Positions 16,535 to 25,741 of a stretch of 64,000 bases of DNA are shown piece by piece. The first letter of the stretch is position 1. Every line of letters begins with the position of its first letter. The position numbers were made by a program, and so were the translations under genes. The notes beneath the pieces were generated by a model. The model made no database searches, was not told the origin of the DNA, and saw nothing but the letters and a program-made list of their open reading frames with translations. The stretch covers positions 682,001-746,000 of the forward strand of contig NZ_JANWGH010000001.1 in NCBI RefSeq assembly GCF_024919275.1, written 5' to 3'. The DNA is from Algoriphagus limi (lineage in GTDB: Bacteria > Bacteroidota > Bacteroidia > Cytophagales > Cyclobacteriaceae).

Positions 16535-17128
16535 ATGTTTACAGGAATAATCGAGCGTTTTGGAATTGTAACAGAAATCATTCGAGAAGGAAGTAATGTT
16601 CATTTTATTTTGGAGTCAAACCTAGCTCTAGAATTAAAGGTTGATCAATCGCTTGCCCATGACGGAGTTTGTCTCACTGTGGTGAAAACAGATGCAGACA
16701 GCTATCAGGTGACAGCTGTAGATGAGACTTTAAAAAAGACCAATTTATCAACATGGGTGCCGGGTAAGAAAGTTAACCTAGAACGCTGCATGCCCGCCAA
16801 TGGTCGATTTGATGGGCATATTGTACAAGGCCATGTTGATCAAGTAGCTACTGTTAAGGCTATTTCAGATCAGAATGGATCTTGGGTTTTTGATTTTGAA
16901 TATGATGCTGATCAGGGAAATGTAACCGTTGAAAAAGGATCGATTACGGTTAACGGAACAAGCCTCACTTGTTTCAATTCAAGACCGGGTGGTTTTTCAG
17001 TGGCTATTATTCCCTACACCTATGAGCATACCAATTTTCATCAGCTTCAGGTAGGGGATAAGGTGAATTTGGAGTTTGATATTATTGGTAAATATATCAA
17101 ACGCATCCTCCAAGGGTATGGTGATTAA
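16535..17128 (+). CDS. ribE: Riboflavin synthase alpha subunit
   Basis: 197 residues from ATG 16535 (MFTGIIERFGIV, the usual start of the family); earlier in-frame codons are rejected. Two tandem lumazine-binding beta-barrels are seen: first half with AHDGVCLTVV and VQGHVDQ, second half with ITVNGTSLTC and YTYEHTNF. It converts two molecules of 6,7-dimethyl-8-ribityllumazine to riboflavin plus the pyrimidine product. It stands alone, converging on the FGE-like gene across a short AT-rich inverted repeat. Confidence 0.95.
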   Translation: MFTGIIERFGIVTEIIREGSNVHFILESNLALELKVDQSLAHDGVCLTVVKTDADSYQVTAVDETLKKTNLSTWVPGKKVNLERCMPANGRFDGHIVQGHVDQVATVKAISDQNGSWVFDFEYDADQGNVTVEKGSITVNGTSLTCFNSRPGGFSVAIIPYTYEHTNFHQLQVGDKVNLEFDIIGKYIKRILQGYGD

Positions 17129-17129
17129 T

Positions 17130-17165
17130 TTATTCTTAAGATTCTGATAATATGTATTTAAGAAT
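17130..17165. terminator. AT-rich inverted repeat between convergent ribE and FGE-like genes
   Basis: A 9-bp perfect inverted repeat TATTCTTAA / TTAAGAATA is separated by 18 nt, directly after ribE and before the stop of the minus-strand gene. It may be a weak terminator; the stem holds few G-C pairs and no T run follows. Confidence 0.35.
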
Positions 17166-17168
17166 AGA

Positions 17169-18266
17169 TTACTTCATGCTTAGATTCTGTTCTTTCGAAT
17201 CTTTTACTAGTCTAAATCCAACATTAGAAGTTCCTGAGTCATAGGCATGACCTTGTCTTGCCGAAGGTCTATAATTTACACAGTAGTTTTCTGCGCACAA
17301 GAAGGACCCGCCTTTAATTACCCGCTCCATAGCATAAGGGTTATCAGGATTATAGCAAGGGTTCATTCCAGCATCCAACTTCGGCGCTTGGCCTGCTATT
17401 CTTGCAAACTTCAAGGCATCATACCAATCGCTGGTGAGTTCCCAAACATTTCCGATCATGTCATACAGCCCAAAGCTATTTGGGGCAAAGGTTTTCACTG
17501 GGGATGTACCTATAAATCCATCTTTCCCAGTATTTTCATTGGGGAAGGTTCCTTGGAAAGTATTCGCTAAAAATTGACCATTTGGTGTCAATTCATCACC
17601 CCAGGCAAATCTTTTTCCGTTCATTCCTCCACGTGCTGCAAATTCCCATTCAATTTCAGTAGGCAATCGCTTTCCAGCCCATTTGGCATATGCCTCTGCA
17701 TCTTCATAAGCAATATGTACAACGGGATGATTTTCTCTTCCTTTCAAATCACTATTCGGTCCTTCTGGATGTTTCCAACTTGCACCATCAACCCATTTCC
17801 ACCATAGGGAAATATCCTGAAGAGGTACAGCATACGGAGGAGGTGAAAATACCATAGATCCTGGAACTAGGATAGAATCATCTGGTTTAGGAGTGCCTGG
17901 AGGTAATTGCTTCTTTAATTCTTCCCAATCTGGTTTTCTTTCAGCAACGGTAACATAGCCAGTTGCCTCTACAAACTCAGCGAATTCACGATTAGTAACT
18001 TCATGTATATCCATCCAAAACCCATCTACGCTAAGGTTGACAGCAGGTCTTTCTGCAGCGTAAGCATTTACCTCATCAGTACCCATGATAAATTCCCCTC
18101 CGGGAATCCATACCATGTCTTTAGGAGCTTCTTCTTTGGGTTTATTTTGGTTCGAAATCGTGAATTCCTCGGGTTGTTTTTCAGAAGTAGGAGTTTTCTC
18201 CGAACAGGCGAATCCCGTAAAAATCAATAACGGCGTTAAGTATTGTAGTAATCTTGGTTTATTCAT
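17169..18266 (-). CDS. Formylglycine-generating-enzyme-like (SUMF1 domain) lipoprotein
   Basis: 365 residues with a lipobox FTGFAC (Cys21) and a low-complexity linker, then a full FGE-sulfatase domain (about 48-355). Landmarks are VWIPGGEFIMGT, the PVVHIAYEDAEAYAKWAGKRLPTE core, DMIGNVWE and the C-terminal KGGSFLCAENYCVNYRPSAR. Cys324 and Cys329 match the C-x4-C copper/redox pair of true FGEs (human Cys336 and Cys341), so this member may oxidise a cysteine of sulfatases to formylglycine in the periplasm rather than being a structural SUMF1 homolog. No sulfatase gene lies in the window. Many Bacteroidota SUMF1 lipoproteins (GldJ-like) lack the pair. Confidence 0.9.
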   Translation of the reverse strand: MNKPRLLQYLTPLLIFTGFACSEKTPTSEKQPEEFTISNQNKPKEEAPKDMVWIPGGEFIMGTDEVNAYAAERPAVNLSVDGFWMDIHEVTNREFAEFVEATGYVTVAERKPDWEELKKQLPPGTPKPDDSILVPGSMVFSPPPYAVPLQDISLWWKWVDGASWKHPEGPNSDLKGRENHPVVHIAYEDAEAYAKWAGKRLPTEIEWEFAARGGMNGKRFAWGDELTPNGQFLANTFQGTFPNENTGKDGFIGTSPVKTFAPNSFGLYDMIGNVWELTSDWYDALKFARIAGQAPKLDAGMNPCYNPDNPYAMERVIKGGSFLCAENYCVNYRPSARQGHAYDSGTSNVGFRLVKDSKEQNLSMK

Positions 18267-18383
18267 TTTTTCTCTAAAAAGACTTTATGGCAATGTACTG
18301 AATCTGAAAGAAAAATGCAGATTGTATTAATAGTGCTTTTGTATAAAGTGGTAGAAACTTGATCAAATTCAATCACTTTTCAC

Positions 18384-18412
18384 AAAACAAAAAAGCGGCA
18401 TTAAGCCGCTTT
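18384..18412 (-). terminator. Terminator of the ferritin gene
   Basis: An 8-bp GC-rich stem AAAGCGGC / GCCGCTTT with a 5-nt loop is followed on the minus strand by TTTTGTTTTG, about 20 nt after the ferritin stop. Confidence 0.82.
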
Positions 18413-18433
18413 GATTAACTAAAGATAGGATTT

Positions 18434-18991
18434 TTATTCTCCTTGACCTCCTGCGTCAGCATGCGCTGCTGCATTTAGCTTGCCAAGTTCTTGGTCTATA
18501 GTCCAAAGTCCAATTCCTTCTTCACCAATAATATCAAATAGCTCAAGCGCTCTTCGAGACATGGTCTCTTCCTCTCGCTGCTCGGTAACATACCATTGCA
18601 TAAAGCTGAAGGTCGCGAAGTCTTTCACAGAAAATGCGTGGTCTACAATATGATTAATGGATTTGGTCACCTGAATCTCATGCTCCAAAATCAATTCAAA
18701 TACCTCTCTAAGGGAATTGAAATTATGTCGGATACCTGTGATCTCTGGTTGAATCGCATGTCCTCCTGCTTCATTTACATAATGAAACAACTTCATCATG
18801 TGCATGCGCTCTTCATCTGCATGGGTGTATAGGTAATTTGCTGCATTCTCATAGCCCATCTTGTGACACCATGAGGCCATGGAAAGATAATAAGCAGAGC
18901 TTTTACCCTCCATTTCGATTTGCTTGTTCAACAACTGTTCTGTATCAGTCAATAATGACCGTTGTAAGGTGACTATTTCTCTTTCTTTCAT
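18434..18991 (-). CDS. ftnA: Ferritin
   Basis: 185 residues, four-helix ferritin. Ferroxidase residues can be lined up: Glu in IEMEGKSSAYY (helix A), the DEERMH pair of Glu and His (helix B), Glu in LEHEIQ (helix C) and QREEET (Gln/Glu, helix D). It stores iron as a ferric mineral inside a 24-mer shell in the cytoplasm and protects against iron-driven oxidation. The length exceeds E. coli FtnA by about 20 residues because of an Ala/Gly-rich C-terminal tail. Single gene with its own terminator. Confidence 0.93.
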   Translation of the reverse strand: MKEREIVTLQRSLLTDTEQLLNKQIEMEGKSSAYYLSMASWCHKMGYENAANYLYTHADEERMHMMKLFHYVNEAGGHAIQPEITGIRHNFNSLREVFELILEHEIQVTKSINHIVDHAFSVKDFATFSFMQWYVTEQREEETMSRRALELFDIIGEEGIGLWTIDQELGKLNAAAHADAGGQGE

Positions 18992-19086
18992 AACTATCTT
19001 ATTTATACACCAAATAAACCAATTCTAGTGAAACAAGTTTCATAGAGCTCCTTTCACGACTAAATTTAGAATTGATTTAATTAAGT

Positions 19087-20430
19087 CTATCTAGTTAGTG
19101 GAGATGGGAAAACAGCCAGGCTTTCTCCTCCCAATTCAGATACGGATTGTACTGCAAAGAAGTAATTGTCTTTAGAGTAAGGAAGAGAAATCTCTGTTTC
19201 GGTGGTGAAAAATTTCTTTTCCCACATTGGAGAACTTGTCTCTCGCATCAATACATAGTAGCCTTTCACTTTTCCCGTTTTTGGAGCTTGCCAAACTAAT
19301 TTTGAGAAATTGCTCAATCCTCTTACATCGATCCGAACTTCTTCAGGTATTCCTGCAGAAAGCGCCAAATTAGCTAGAGAGGAGAGGTTTACTGCAGAGA
19401 TTTTGCGCAGGTATTCAAAATCCATGAATTCTGGGAGATCTCCATATTGAATTCCATCTTCTACCCGAACATTTTCGTGCTGATAGTAGAAGTTTTCATT
19501 CATTTCTGACATTCGAACAGCGGTAAACCCATTTCTAGCGAAAGCAGTTTGGTCTCCACCTCTCAAAAACCGATCAGGTCTGTAAATCAATTTTACCTCC
19601 ATCTGATCAACATATCGCTCCCCAGTTTCCTTAATGTATCGCGCCAATTGTCTGGAAGGACTATCATTATCCGAACCGCTATATCTCCGGATTGCCGCCA
19701 TTCTTTCGGTTTCTGCTACTGGAATGGTTTCAGAGAAAATGCGCATTTTCAAATTGTCCTTGATCAATGTACCTGAAGATTCGCTGTTTCCTACAATGTC
19801 GTTGTTAAGAACCGCAATCAGGTTTTTTCCTTCTTCCTTGATTTTGTCAGATAAATAAGTTGCGCCTTTAAGTCCTTGCTCTTCGCCTGTAAAGGCTACA
19901 AAAATGATGGTTGCCGGAAATTCACGAGAAGCCATTACTCGGGCTAATTCAATAACCAAGGCAGTTCCACTTCCGTCGTCATTGGCACCCGGAGCTGGGT
20001 TATCTGCATCCATAACGTCTTTATTTCGGGAATCCATATGACCAGAAACGATAAAAATCCGGTCATCATTAGGATCGGTTCCTTTTAAAGTTGCCATGAC
20101 ATTGGCAGCTGGAGAATCCTCCTGAATCCGTCTTCCATCAGCTGGGATGGTAAATTCATCAATGATTGCTGTCATACGACCTCCCGATTGAGTGGCGAAT
20201 GACTCAAATTTTCCTAGAACCCATGCCTGTGCTGCTAGCATCCCATTTTCTGCATCACGATTCAGCGTGTGTCTTGAATTGAATGAGGCGAGTTTTCGAA
20301 CGTAGGCTTCAAGCGAATCAGCTGATACCTCTTGAACCATTCCGCTAATAAATGGATCCCGGTTAACAAGTGTTTGGGCACCAACTTGAAGTGTACTGAA
20401 AATAAAAAAGGTGAATAAAATTTTTCTCAT
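19087..20430 (-). CDS. Secreted M28-family zinc peptidase with C-terminal beta domain
   Basis: 447 residues with a signal peptide (MRKILFTFFIFSTLQVGAQ). The co-catalytic zinc site of M28 is intact: VSGHMDSRN (His, Asp), PGANDDGSGT (bridging Asp), FTGEEQG (general-base Glu and ligand Glu) and NNDIVG (Asp). After about residue 365 an Fn3-like strand domain (LVWQAPKTGKVKGYYV) follows. It probably acts as an aminopeptidase on exported peptides. A second M28 peptidase, with a PA insert, is at 37.8-39.3 kb and is not a close copy. Confidence 0.9.
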   Translation of the reverse strand: MRKILFTFFIFSTLQVGAQTLVNRDPFISGMVQEVSADSLEAYVRKLASFNSRHTLNRDAENGMLAAQAWVLGKFESFATQSGGRMTAIIDEFTIPADGRRIQEDSPAANVMATLKGTDPNDDRIFIVSGHMDSRNKDVMDADNPAPGANDDGSGTALVIELARVMASREFPATIIFVAFTGEEQGLKGATYLSDKIKEEGKNLIAVLNNDIVGNSESSGTLIKDNLKMRIFSETIPVAETERMAAIRRYSGSDNDSPSRQLARYIKETGERYVDQMEVKLIYRPDRFLRGGDQTAFARNGFTAVRMSEMNENFYYQHENVRVEDGIQYGDLPEFMDFEYLRKISAVNLSSLANLALSAGIPEEVRIDVRGLSNFSKLVWQAPKTGKVKGYYVLMRETSSPMWEKKFFTTETEISLPYSKDNYFFAVQSVSELGGESLAVFPSPLTR

Positions 20431-20437
20431 TGTAAGG

Positions 20438-20464
20438 TTGGTTTTATACTAAACCCTAAATTTA
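20438..20464 (+). promoter_or_regulatory. Possible promoter of the DinB-PhzF-channel operon
   Basis: TTG (20438-20440) is separated by 16 nt from TAAATTTA (20457-20464), one base off the TAnnTTTG consensus, and the ATG lies 32 nt further on. The spacing is a little short, so support is moderate. Confidence 0.4.
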
Positions 20465-20496
20465 TCTACTGAGACAGAAAGTTTAGCTCTTTTTAC

Positions 20497-21012
20497 ATGG
20501 ATAACTTCAATTTGCCTAAGAAAGGCGATTACCCTGCTTATTATGACCATTATCTGAGCCTATTGGATGAGTCAGATTATTGTCAGCTGATTCAGAATCA
20601 AATTGCTGATTTGGAAAAATTGTTTTCTTCAAAACCGGATCAATGGTTTAATACTCCTTACGAAGTAGGGAAGTGGACCCCAAAGGAGGTTCTGGGACAT
20701 GTGATCGATACTGAGCGGATTATGACTTTCAGAGGTCTTTGTTTTGCAAGAGGGGAACGATCTTCTTTACCGGGATTTGACCAAGACCCATATGTGCTTC
20801 ATGCTCGTTTTGGACAAGTTCCTGAAAAATTGCTCTTTGAGGATTTTGTTGCGCAGCGAAAAGCTTTAGTCACCTTGATACACACGCTTTCTGAAGACAT
20901 GTTGGATTTTGTAGGTGAAGCTAATGGAAGTCCTATAACACCCAGAGCATTGTTTTGGATAATACCCGGTCATTTTATTCACCATCTGAATATTCTTAAA
21001 AATCGATATTGA
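20497..21012 (+). CDS. DinB-family putative metal-dependent enzyme
   Basis: 171 residues, DinB_2/YfiT-like four-helix bundle. The three expected metal His are visible: His in VLGHVIDTERI (helix 2) and the pair in GHFIHHLNIL (last helix). Family members act as thiol-dependent transferases with bacillithiol or similar cofactors, or have unknown roles after DNA damage. No substrate can be named. It is separated by a single base from the PhzF gene. Confidence 0.87.
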   Translation: MDNFNLPKKGDYPAYYDHYLSLLDESDYCQLIQNQIADLEKLFSSKPDQWFNTPYEVGKWTPKEVLGHVIDTERIMTFRGLCFARGERSSLPGFDQDPYVLHARFGQVPEKLLFEDFVAQRKALVTLIHTLSEDMLDFVGEANGSPITPRALFWIIPGHFIHHLNILKNRY

Positions 21013-21013
21013 C

Positions 21014-21811
21014 ATGAAATTGACACTTGGAGTTGTAGATGCTTTTACTTCTAAGCCTTTTTCAGGGAATCCGGCGGCTGTTTGTCTTTTGGAAAAAGAA
21101 ATCTCTCCTGAATTAATGCAGCAAATTGCGATGGAGATGAACCTGAGCGAAACGGCATTTGTTCAGAAAACAAATCAAGTAGGACATTATAACTTAAGAT
21201 GGTTTACTCCAACCTTGGAAATCGACCTTTGTGGCCATGCAACTTTGGCTTCCAGTCGCTGGATGTTATACAAAGGTTGGGCTACTGAATCAGATTCCAT
21301 TCATTTTCATACTAGAAGCGGAGAGTTGATTGTTCGATCAACTGATTCAAAGCTTGAAATGAATTTCCCGCTTATTCCAACTTATGAGGATCAGCATCCT
21401 TTCTATCCCAATTCGCTATTTGGTAAAAAGATTGTAAAGGCCGCCAGGTTGAATAAAAACTGGATTTTTCAATTAGAAAATGAAGATGCTGTCCGAAGCC
21501 TTGTTCCTGATTTTATGGAAATTGCCAAGCATAGCGAAGAAGGTTTTATAATTACGGCGGAAGGAGAGAAATACGATATTGTTTCCAGGTTTTTTGGGCC
21601 AAATGTCGGAGTTCCAGAGGATCCTGTGACTGGATTTGCTCATTGTGCCTTGATGGATTTTTGGTATCAGGAGCTGGGGAAAATGAAATTACATGCATTT
21701 CAGGCTAGCCGAAGAGGGGGTGAATTATGGTTGGAAAAGCATGATGATCGTGTTCTCCTTCAAGGCGAAGCTATTGTAGTTTATCAAGCAGAAATGAAAT
21801 TAGAATTATGA
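21014..21811 (+). CDS. PhzF-family isomerase/epimerase-like protein
   Basis: 265 residues with the family start VDAFTSKPFSGNPAAVCLL, the catalytic-Glu segment MNLSETAFV, the DLCGHATLAS loop and GVPEDPVTGFAHC near the C-terminus. PhzF folds like diaminopimelate epimerase. Outside phenazine clusters these proteins are of unknown substrate, and no phenazine genes are present. The ATG of the channel gene overlaps its stop by 4 nt. Confidence 0.9.
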   Translation: MKLTLGVVDAFTSKPFSGNPAAVCLLEKEISPELMQQIAMEMNLSETAFVQKTNQVGHYNLRWFTPTLEIDLCGHATLASSRWMLYKGWATESDSIHFHTRSGELIVRSTDSKLEMNFPLIPTYEDQHPFYPNSLFGKKIVKAARLNKNWIFQLENEDAVRSLVPDFMEIAKHSEEGFIITAEGEKYDIVSRFFGPNVGVPEDPVTGFAHCALMDFWYQELGKMKLHAFQASRRGGELWLEKHDDRVLLQGEAIVVYQAEMKLEL

Positions 21812-22515
21812 GCGATGAAGTAGTCAAAAGGCGTCCGGTTTCCATGTCGAGGTATTTTAGGCATTTCACGAACTATTGGTTGACAGATGCCAGTTTCGGT
21901 ATTTTGCTTCTGATTTTACTTTTTACCGTTTTCGTACTTCCTATTTTGATTGAATATGGGCATGTCCATATGCTTTTTGTCAATACCGTTTTCCTATTTC
22001 TGTTTTTTACTGGGATTTGGTCATCTAAAAATCAAGTATTTGTTTTCATTACAAGCGGATTATTCTTTACGCAGCTAGGCTTAAGAATTTTACGATTCAG
22101 TGATATTCCCATCGAATTCTACCTTTTGGAGCGGATTGTGGGTATCATGAATATGATGGTTTTTATTTTGCTCAATTTCCGACTCTTATTTCGGGATCGG
22201 GAAATTAACTTTTACCGGGTTGTTGGCGCAATTAATGTCTATTTAAGTGTGGCGATTTTAGGTGCTTTTGTCTTTGAAATTATACACCTGACCATAGGAA
22301 ACAGTATTCAAGGAATCGATAGGGAACTGGTGGGATTGGATGAAGACTTCGCCGAATATATTTATTTCAGCATGGTTTCCTTGACTACAGTTGGCTTTGG
22401 GGATTTATACCCAATTAATATTCTATCTAAAATGCTTTCTGTGTTTTTATCCACGATTGGAATCTTGTATCCGGCTGTTGTCATTGCCAAATTGGTTGGT
22501 GAATCCCGTCGCTAA
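21808..22515 (+). CDS. Two-pore-helix type potassium channel protein
   Basis: 235 residues, several hydrophobic segments (about 30-48, 57-70, 76-92, 108-125, 138-160, 205-228). The selectivity filter TVGFGD (194-199) lies after a pore helix and before a final membrane helix, the ion-channel-2 pattern. There is no C-terminal RCK domain, so gating is unknown. It sits in the inner membrane. Translational coupling to phzF (ATGA overlap). Confidence 0.88.
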   Translation: MSDEVVKRRPVSMSRYFRHFTNYWLTDASFGILLLILLFTVFVLPILIEYGHVHMLFVNTVFLFLFFTGIWSSKNQVFVFITSGLFFTQLGLRILRFSDIPIEFYLLERIVGIMNMMVFILLNFRLLFRDREINFYRVVGAINVYLSVAILGAFVFEIIHLTIGNSIQGIDRELVGLDEDFAEYIYFSMVSLTTVGFGDLYPINILSKMLSVFLSTIGILYPAVVIAKLVGESRR

Positions 22516-22585
22516 TTCCACTGGTGTAAATTCAACTGATATTGAGCTTTGCTTCGATTATTTTCCCAAAAAAATCAAAATCACT

Positions 22586-24067
22586 ATGAGAAAAACTAAG
22601 CTGATTCTTTTCCTGACATTCCTTATTCAAATAGGATGGGCTCAGGAAACAAGAAAACTTCCTGTTGAAACAAAAGTCGAAAAAACAGCGGAAGTAACGA
22701 TCAAAGGTAAGCGAGTGCCTTATCGTTCTGTAGCTGGTACTCAGCCCGTATGGGATGAAAATGGCGACCCGATTGCTTCGCTTTTTTATACCTACTATGA
22801 GCGAACTGACATCAGTGATAAATCCAAAAGACCTTTGGTTATTTCCTTTAATGGTGGCCCAGGTTCTGCTTCTATTTGGATGCATTTGGCTTACACTGGC
22901 CCAGTTCTATTGAAAATTGACGATGAAGGCTATCCTGTACAACCTTATGGTACGAAAAGCAACCCGCATTCTATTTTGGATGTGGCTGATATCGTTTATG
23001 TTGACCCTGTCAACACAGGCTATTCTCGAATCATCAATGAGGAAACTCCTCGTTCTAAATTCTTTGGTATCAATTCAGATATCGCCTATTTGGCGGATTG
23101 GGTAAATACTTTTGTTACCCGTCAAAATCGGTGGGCCTCTCCAAAATATCTAATAGGAGAAAGCTATGGTACTACCCGAGTAGCTGGTTTGGTTTCTCGT
23201 CTTCAAAATTCACATTGGATGTATTTCAACGGTGTGATTTTGGTTTCTCCAACAGATATGGGAATAGACAGAGGTGGTCCTGTAAAAATGGCAAACTATT
23301 TCCCGTATTACGCAGCTACAGCTTGGTATCATGGCCAACTTCCGGCTGATCTCCAAAGTAAGGATTTGGATGACATCATTCCTGAAGTTGAAAAGTTTGC
23401 AGTGGAGGAAGCTTTGCCGGCAATGGTAAAAGGTGGAAGTCTTTCTGCTGCTGAAAAGGATGCCATGGCAACAAAAATGGCTCGTTACTCTGGATTGGAT
23501 AAAGAAGTGTTCCTTCAAAATAACCTTATGGTAGGAACCAGTCTTTTCTGGAAAGAGCTCTTAAGAGATGAAGGAATGACGGTTGGTCGATTGGATAGCC
23601 GATATAAAGGTTTTGATCGGGCTGAAGGAGGGGAGCGCTATGATTTTGACCCTGCCTTAACTAGTTGGAATCATGCCTTTGCCCCAGCATTTAATCTTTA
23701 TGCGAAAAATGTGTTGGGCTTTGAAACTGACCTAACCTACAATCTTTTTGGCCCGGTACATCCTTGGGATCGTTCTAATGAAACCACAGGATATGATTTA
23801 GGTCAAGCCATGCGTCAAAATCCATATTTGCATCTGATGGTTCAGTCAGGATACTTCGATGGGGGAACGGATTTCTTCAATGCGAAGTATAGCATGTGGC
23901 ATATCGATCCCAATGGGAAATTGGCAGATCGAATGAGTTTTAAAGGCTATCGATCTGGTCACATGATGTATTTGAGAACGGAGGATTTGGAAACAGCCAA
24001 TGAAGATATCCGTCAGTTTATTCAAAAATCCATGGTTGGAGAAGGTGTTCCAGCCAAGTATGAATAA
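22586..24067 (+). CDS. Secreted S10-family serine carboxypeptidase-like protein
   Basis: 493 residues from ATG 22586, which begins a signal peptide (MRKTKLILFLTFLIQIGWAQ); the frame opens further upstream inside the channel gene but has no other good start. Conserved landmarks: SFNGGPGSASIWMHL (oxyanion-hole region), GESYG with nucleophile Ser193, Asp425 in YFDGGTD and His459 in SGHMMY, a complete catalytic triad. It should remove C-terminal residues from peptides in the periplasm. A terminator follows. Confidence 0.9.
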   Translation: MRKTKLILFLTFLIQIGWAQETRKLPVETKVEKTAEVTIKGKRVPYRSVAGTQPVWDENGDPIASLFYTYYERTDISDKSKRPLVISFNGGPGSASIWMHLAYTGPVLLKIDDEGYPVQPYGTKSNPHSILDVADIVYVDPVNTGYSRIINEETPRSKFFGINSDIAYLADWVNTFVTRQNRWASPKYLIGESYGTTRVAGLVSRLQNSHWMYFNGVILVSPTDMGIDRGGPVKMANYFPYYAATAWYHGQLPADLQSKDLDDIIPEVEKFAVEEALPAMVKGGSLSAAEKDAMATKMARYSGLDKEVFLQNNLMVGTSLFWKELLRDEGMTVGRLDSRYKGFDRAEGGERYDFDPALTSWNHAFAPAFNLYAKNVLGFETDLTYNLFGPVHPWDRSNETTGYDLGQAMRQNPYLHLMVQSGYFDGGTDFFNAKYSMWHIDPNGKLADRMSFKGYRSGHMMYLRTEDLETANEDIRQFIQKSMVGEGVPAKYE

Positions 24068-24075
24068 AGTATTTT

Positions 24076-24106
24076 AAGCCCGGGTTGATTAACTCGGGCT
24101 TTTTTC
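24076..24106 (+). terminator. Terminator of the S10 peptidase gene
   Basis: An 11-bp stem (AAGCCCGGGTT against AACTCGGGCTT, one G-U pair) with a 4-nt loop runs into TTTTTT, 9 nt after the stop. Confidence 0.88.
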
Positions 24107-24112
24107 TTGAGT

Positions 24113-24991
24113 CTATAATTGGGTCATTTTTTTGAAATCCTCGAAATTTTCAATCGGTTCGCGACTTCCCAAGGATTCCCCAATAAGTCGAAATATATCC
24201 GATAAATTCTTTCCACTTTGTCTCAAATATTGAATAGAAGAGGCACCTTCAGATTTGGATAATTTTTTACCCTTTGGACCTTTTAGTAAAGGGTGATGTA
24301 AAAATGATGTATTTTTAAAAGTTTGATAATCAAGTGAATTAGATAAAAAATCTTGAGCTATACTTGAACTATATAAATCCTTGCCTCTCACAATCAGATC
24401 TACTCCAAAATACATATCATCAACCAAAGAAGTTAATTGATAGGCAGGCATTTCGTCTTTTTTCCGAACCACAAAAAAAGCTACATCCTGAGGAATTACT
24501 TCCTCTGTCTTCTTTCCAGCTATATCTAAAATACTTACTAGATCCTCTTGCAAAGTATTGATTCTCCAAGCAGTTTCTTTGCGGGTCTTTGGAATATTTC
24601 GATCCAAACAATGACCTAAATAATAGCCTGAAGAATCCATTTGAGTGATCTTTTTTCGAGAACAGGTACAAGCAAAAAGCATCCTTTTTTCCCAAAGCTT
24701 ATCCAATACTTCCCTGTACAAATCCAATCGGTTGAGCTGTGTCCAATTAACCAAAAAATCCTCAGGACTTTTGGGTCCTATATCGTAAGGTATTTCTAAA
24801 AATTCCAAGGTTTCGAAAATGTCGATCAAATACTCCATTCTGAATCGTTCTCTATCCAAATCATCGATTCGAAGTAGAATTTTTGCCCCAGATTTTTCTG
24901 CCAATGTTTTCGTCAAAAGGAATGAATAGGCATTTCCAAGATGAAGAAAACCACTAGGCGTTGGGGCGATTCGAGTTAACTTGAAATTCAT
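24113..24991 (-). CDS. gluQ: Glutamyl-tRNA synthetase-like protein (GluQ-RS type)
   Basis: 292 residues, only the catalytic domain of class I GluRS. The HIGH-like motif is PTPSGFLHLGNA (11-22), the KMSKS-like motif KKLSKSEGA is near residue 242, and LLRIDDLD binds the substrate. A zinc-binding pattern CTCSRKK...YYLGHC sits between them as in GluQ-RS. The anticodon-binding domain is missing, which fits an enzyme that glutamylates queuosine at position 34 of tRNA-Asp. The first Cys-x-Cys and Tyr-x3-Cys are kept, so zinc binding is likely. Substrate assignment is by family; paralogous roles are possible. Confidence 0.82.
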   Translation of the reverse strand: MNFKLTRIAPTPSGFLHLGNAYSFLLTKTLAEKSGAKILLRIDDLDRERFRMEYLIDIFETLEFLEIPYDIGPKSPEDFLVNWTQLNRLDLYREVLDKLWEKRMLFACTCSRKKITQMDSSGYYLGHCLDRNIPKTRKETAWRINTLQEDLVSILDIAGKKTEEVIPQDVAFFVVRKKDEMPAYQLTSLVDDMYFGVDLIVRGKDLYSSSIAQDFLSNSLDYQTFKNTSFLHHPLLKGPKGKKLSKSEGASSIQYLRQSGKNLSDIFRLIGESLGSREPIENFEDFKKMTQL

Positions 24992-25021
24992 AAGACGAAA
25001 TTAATTACATTGAAAGGAAAA

Positions 25022-25687
25022 ATGCGCTATTTATTTCTCCTTTCCTTCTTTGTGTTTTTTGCATGTCAGTCTTCGGAAAAGAATTCAGGACCTGGCTTAG
25101 AATTAATTCAGCGCTCAATTGCTTTTCATGATCCCGAAGGAAATTGGAAAAACTTTAAGGGGACGCTGGAAATTCATGACAGTTTGCCTCCAGGAAGGAA
25201 TTCTAGGAGCTATCAGGTAAGCTTTGATAATACTCAGTCAAAAATGGAATACCTGAAAAATGATCTTCATTTTCAGGTTTGGAATGATTCCGTTACTGTT
25301 TTGAATGGTGAGGTAGAGCAGGATAGGGCATTGATGCTTAGAAATTATTATACCTATTTGTGGGGTTTACCAATGAAATTGCTTGATAAAGGAACAGATT
25401 TTAGTTCCGAACCTAGAAAGGGATTTTTAAACGGAGCCGAATATTGGGTAGTGGAGGTTCCATATGAAAAGGATACCTGGTATTTTTATTTAGATCCAAC
25501 TACTTATGAATTAAAGGCTTATAAGTTTTATCAGGATCTAGAAGCTAAAAAAGGAGAGATAATCTATCTCGATGGTTTAGTGGAAGTATCAGGTATGAAA
25601 ATTCCTCAAAATCGAAGTTGGTATAGAACAGAAGTGGATGAGTTTTTAGGGACTGATCGTTTGGTTGATGCTTATCCCAATGATTAA
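25022..25687 (+). CDS. DUF6503-like lipoprotein
   Basis: 221 residues from ATG 25022 (an earlier TTG at 25010 is less likely). Signal peptide with lipobox FFAC (Cys15). The mature part begins LIQRSIAFHDPEGNWKNFKGTLEI, the hallmark start of a Bacteroidota family (DUF6503) of outer-membrane-associated beta proteins that resemble LolA/LppX-type folds. Later YLDPTTYELKAYKFYQD fits the same fold. Function unknown; lipid handling would be a guess. Confidence 0.75.
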   Translation: MRYLFLLSFFVFFACQSSEKNSGPGLELIQRSIAFHDPEGNWKNFKGTLEIHDSLPPGRNSRSYQVSFDNTQSKMEYLKNDLHFQVWNDSVTVLNGEVEQDRALMLRNYYTYLWGLPMKLLDKGTDFSSEPRKGFLNGAEYWVVEVPYEKDTWYFYLDPTTYELKAYKFYQDLEAKKGEIIYLDGLVEVSGMKIPQNRSWYRTEVDEFLGTDRLVDAYPND

Positions 25688-25741
25688 GTTCTTTTAACTG
25701 CAAATATTTCTTGTATGAGTTTGTGAAAGGTACTTTTGAAT

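Noticed and set aside
20497-21811. Phenazine biosynthesis cluster suggested by the phzF homolog
   Set aside because: No other phz genes are present; PhzF-like proteins are common outside phenazine pathways.
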